From Streptococcus acidominimus (lineage in GTDB: Bacteria > Bacillota > Bacilli > Lactobacillales > Streptococcaceae), in the NCBI RefSeq assembly GCF_001921825.1, contig NZ_MSJL01000019.1, forward strand, positions 1 through 43,152: DNA of 43,152 nt, in the 5' to 3' direction. Made by a program: the position numbers and the translations under genes. Of the stretch, positions 40,911 through 43,152 are shown in pieces. The notes under the pieces are model-generated. The model saw nothing but the letters and a program-made list of their open reading frames with translations. It ran no database searches and was not told the origin of the DNA. Positions within the stretch are counted from its first letter, which is position 1. Each line of letters begins with the position of its first letter.

Positions 40911-42986
40911 ATGGATAAATGTAAGAAGTGGTTCGTCCTGCTTTTAGCTACCCTTGTCACATTATTAGGTATTGGGGCAAGTGCGACGGCCGTTCAAGCA
41001 AAAGAACTACAAAATGTACTAACAGATATTAAGTTATGGGATATCAATAATGGAGAACATCTTAGGATAGGTGGTTCAGATTCTTATCAGCTGATAAAAG
41101 ATGTCACCTACCGATTTGAGACCAATTTTGATTTATCAAAGTATGATGGAAATCTAGCAGATGGAGATTATTTTACATTCACGATACCTGCACCCATCAC
41201 CATTGACAACACTAACTTTGATTTGAAAGATAAGGAGACAGATGTTGCTGTCGGAACAGCCCTTGTAACTTCAAATGGAGAAGGACAGGGTGGAACAGTG
41301 AGAGTTACTCTCAAAGATCTACAAGAATACCTCAAAAAGAAAGGTGGTAGCCAAGTCCAAGGAGTAAAGGGAACCTTTTATACCGATTTCAAAGTGAGCC
41401 AACTAATTGACGGACAAACGCTCACCTATCCGTCTACGGAGACCAATAAAACCATTACCCATTCTATTTCAGTGAAAGAACGAACATCACATGACTATAC
41501 AGAAGGGATAAAAAAAGAAAATTTTGTTAAGATTGGCGGAGTGATGACGAAAGAGTCATGGACCTCGCAGACCCTAGGCAAAAGTGGTGACTATATCCAT
41601 AACTGGGTTTTACGGGTCAATACCAATCAATCGAGTTATGAGACAATCACCCTAAAGGATACGATCCCAGATGATTCTGCACCTATGCAATTTATTCCTG
41701 AAAAGGTGAAGGTTTTGGCAGGCTATTTTAATGCGAACTTGAATTTGACGGAGTCAACTGTACTTGAAGCAGGAAAAGATTATACAATCGACTATAACAG
41801 TGCCTATACGACTTATACCTTGAAATTATTGAATACTGCTAGCAGAATGGCTAAAAACGGGAAACCAGCTGCTTATAACGTCTACTATTCAACAAGCTCA
41901 CCTGCAAATGGAACAGATGTCATCAATGAATTATCCATGAAAGGTGGAGAAACAGATCTCACAACGAGTACGGAAAGACAAAATACAGTCCACCGTGTGA
42001 CACGTTCAACGAAAATCACAACAGGAGGGACGATCCAATTAGAAACTGGTTACTGTATCACTCTGTATAAGCAAGATGCAGAAACAGGAGCCTTGCTGAA
42101 CGGAGCGGAATTTGAAATCACTTCACCAAGTGGTCAGAAAGAGATCGTTAAAATCGAAAAAGATGGTGTTGGTCAATCCAAGGTTTATTCAGCTGACGAA
42201 GTAGCCAAGGGGAAATTCACCATTGTTGAGGTCAAGGCACCCAAGGGCTATGCCCTAGACAAAACACCGATCGAAGTGACGGTCGGACAAAATGGTGTCA
42301 TTCGTACCATTAAGAATACGAAAGAAAAGATTTCTATCCCCGTCACCAAAGTATGGGATGACAGTGATGATCAGGGCGGTAAACGTCCAGAAAATGTTGT
42401 GATTCAATTATTGGCAAATGGAGTCGCGGTTGCAAACAAAACCTTGATGCTTCATGCTGGCAATCATTGGACAGATACTTTTGAAAACTTAAATAAATAT
42501 GATGATAACGGAGCAGAAATCAACTATTCCGTTCAAGAAGTAAGCGTTCCTGAATATACAAGTACGATTTCAGGAAATATGGCACAAGGATTTACCGTTA
42601 CAAATGCCATTGACCGTATGGATGTTATGGTGTATAAAACATGGAATGACGGTGAGAATACTGGTGCAATCCCTACAAATTTGGACGCCATGCCAGCACT
42701 CTTTAATGTGTCAAACAAACGACTACAAAGCATTCAAGTGCAATTATACGCGAACGGTGTTCCTCTTGGATCTCCTCAAACATTAAATGAACAGAACTAC
42801 TGGCGATATAACTGGACAGATCTTCCCATTTATGAAAATGGGCAACCAATTGACTATACAGTGAAAGAACTGACGGTGCCGGGCTATCTTTCTAACATTG
42901 AAATAGAAGATAGTGAATATGATGATGATAGATTTGCTAAAATAAGATATATTCGGGCACCTCTAAAAACTTCAAGTAGTTGTTAA
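40911..42986 (+). CDS. Secreted Cna-B-repeat adhesin lacking a cell-wall anchor (probably truncated)
   Basis: 691 residues. A signal peptide (MDKCKKWF, hydrophobic 8-25, likely cut after VQA at 30) is followed by a fibrinogen/collagen-binding-like N-terminal region (about 31-380, GDYFTFTIPAPI, LGKSGDYIHNWVLRVN). A SpaA/Cna-B-like domain follows (about 383-475, LYKQDAETGALLNGAEFEI), then two Cna-B domains (about 477-570, TKVWDDSDDQGGKRPENV; about 573-675, YKTWNDGENTG). No LPXTG, hydrophobic anchor or basic tail follows; after PGYLSNIEIEDSEYDDD the sequence ends in KTSSSC. A wall-anchored adhesin or pilin that lost its C-terminus is the best reading. No sortase gene is nearby. AAGGA precedes the ATG. 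Confidence 0.85.
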   Translation: MDKCKKWFVLLLATLVTLLGIGASATAVQAKELQNVLTDIKLWDINNGEHLRIGGSDSYQLIKDVTYRFETNFDLSKYDGNLADGDYFTFTIPAPITIDNTNFDLKDKETDVAVGTALVTSNGEGQGGTVRVTLKDLQEYLKKKGGSQVQGVKGTFYTDFKVSQLIDGQTLTYPSTETNKTITHSISVKERTSHDYTEGIKKENFVKIGGVMTKESWTSQTLGKSGDYIHNWVLRVNTNQSSYETITLKDTIPDDSAPMQFIPEKVKVLAGYFNANLNLTESTVLEAGKDYTIDYNSAYTTYTLKLLNTASRMAKNGKPAAYNVYYSTSSPANGTDVINELSMKGGETDLTTSTERQNTVHRVTRSTKITTGGTIQLETGYCITLYKQDAETGALLNGAEFEITSPSGQKEIVKIEKDGVGQSKVYSADEVAKGKFTIVEVKAPKGYALDKTPIEVTVGQNGVIRTIKNTKEKISIPVTKVWDDSDDQGGKRPENVVIQLLANGVAVANKTLMLHAGNHWTDTFENLNKYDDNGAEINYSVQEVSVPEYTSTISGNMAQGFTVTNAIDRMDVMVYKTWNDGENTGAIPTNLDAMPALFNVSNKRLQSIQVQLYANGVPLGSPQTLNEQNYWRYNWTDLPIYENGQPIDYTVKELTVPGYLSNIEIEDSEYDDDRFAKIRYIRAPLKTSSSC

Positions 42987-43014
42987 GTAAGCCCTATTTG
43001 TAAGCATTAATTCC

Positions 43015-43044
43015 AGTAAGCTTCACTTTCGAAGCTTACTTTTT
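43015..43044. terminator. Terminator between the adhesin and the IS
   Basis: AGTAAGCTTC (43015-43024) and GAAGCTTACT (43031-43040) form a perfect 10 bp stem with loop ACTTTC, followed by TTTT on the plus strand. It may terminate the adhesin transcript or belong to the end of the IS element. Confidence 0.75.
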
Positions 43045-43069
43045 GCTTATTTTCCTATTTTTGGGCGCA

Positions 43070-43152
43070 CTAAGCCCATGATGGCAATCCCAGTCGTTTG
43101 ATTTGCTCAAAACGACAGATATTGTAGAGTAAGTTGGTTAAGGTCACATTGG
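43070..43152 (-). mobile_element. Transposase C-terminus of an IS element (IS5- or IS1182-like), cut by window edge
   Basis: The minus strand from the window end reads NVTLTNLLYNICRFEQIKRL then GLPSWA and TAG (43072-43070). A TLTNLLYNICRFEQ tail is typical of DDE transposases of the IS5/IS1182 group. One base added in the GG before ATTGCC would instead give IAIMGLVRPKIGK and a TAA near 43047, so a frameshift near the end is possible. Family is tentative. Confidence 0.6.

Noticed and set aside
1..43152. tRNA or rRNA genes, T-box and other classical riboswitches
   Set aside because: No cloverleaf, T-loop GTTCGA-type signature, T-box TGGNACC or rRNA-like sequence was recognised on reading; a covariance search would be needed to exclude them fully.

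Overview
The window looks like a low-GC Firmicute of the genus Streptococcus. Evidence: strong AGGAGG-type ribosome sites, TTGACA/TATAAT promoters with extended -10 elements, a CodY-type box, an MntE-type manganese exporter, a mannitol operon ordered mtlA-mtlR-mtlF-mtlD, and sialic acid genes in the order neuB-neuC-neuD-neuA, as in S. agalactiae and S. suis. Species cannot be fixed by eye; a S. suis-like organism is a reasonable guess.

Layout. 1-503: 3' end of an IS630-type transposase and a block of intergenic repeats. 504-2492: uvrB. 2878-5807: an MBOAT O-acyltransferase and its AlgX/AlgJ-like SGNH (DHHW) partner. 6031-7488: a capsule-type LCP attachment protein. 7955-22521: one long, tightly packed sialylated capsule operon. 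Its genes are a PglF/CapD-type 4,6-dehydratase, a PglC/WcaJ-type initiating transferase, a DegT aminotransferase, three GT2 glycosyltransferases, a hexapeptide acyltransferase, Wzy, a putative sialyltransferase, Wzx and neuBCDA; it ends in a strong terminator after 22628. The usual chain-length/tyrosine kinase/phosphatase genes (wzd, wze, wzh) are absent between the LCP gene and the sugar genes; repeats lie there instead. 22984-25136: a polar amino acid ABC importer behind a CodY-type box. 25519-30871: mannitol PTS and mannitol-1-phosphate dehydrogenase with their activator, behind an MtlR-type operator.

From 31179 to 39144 all genes are on the minus strand: mntE; a four-gene padR-DUF1700-DUF4097-CPBP membrane operon with a consensus promoter between two copies of a likely PadR operator; an XRE regulator; pepT; and a Cof-type HAD phosphatase. 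39145-40910 is mostly non-coding, with dyads, a RUP-like mini-element, small ORFs and more repeats. 40911-42986 is a secreted Cna-B adhesin without an LPXTG anchor, followed by a terminator and the 3' end of another transposase at the window edge.

The most unusual signal is not a gene. The spacers carry a modular, mosaic family of repeats made of short hairpins whose stem sequences differ from copy to copy but stay self-complementary, inside conserved flanks. Some lie within elements whose ends resemble ~105 bp RUP-like miniature elements. Functionally the window centres on the cell surface: making, sialylating, O-acetylating and attaching a polysaccharide, plus a wall or secreted adhesin.
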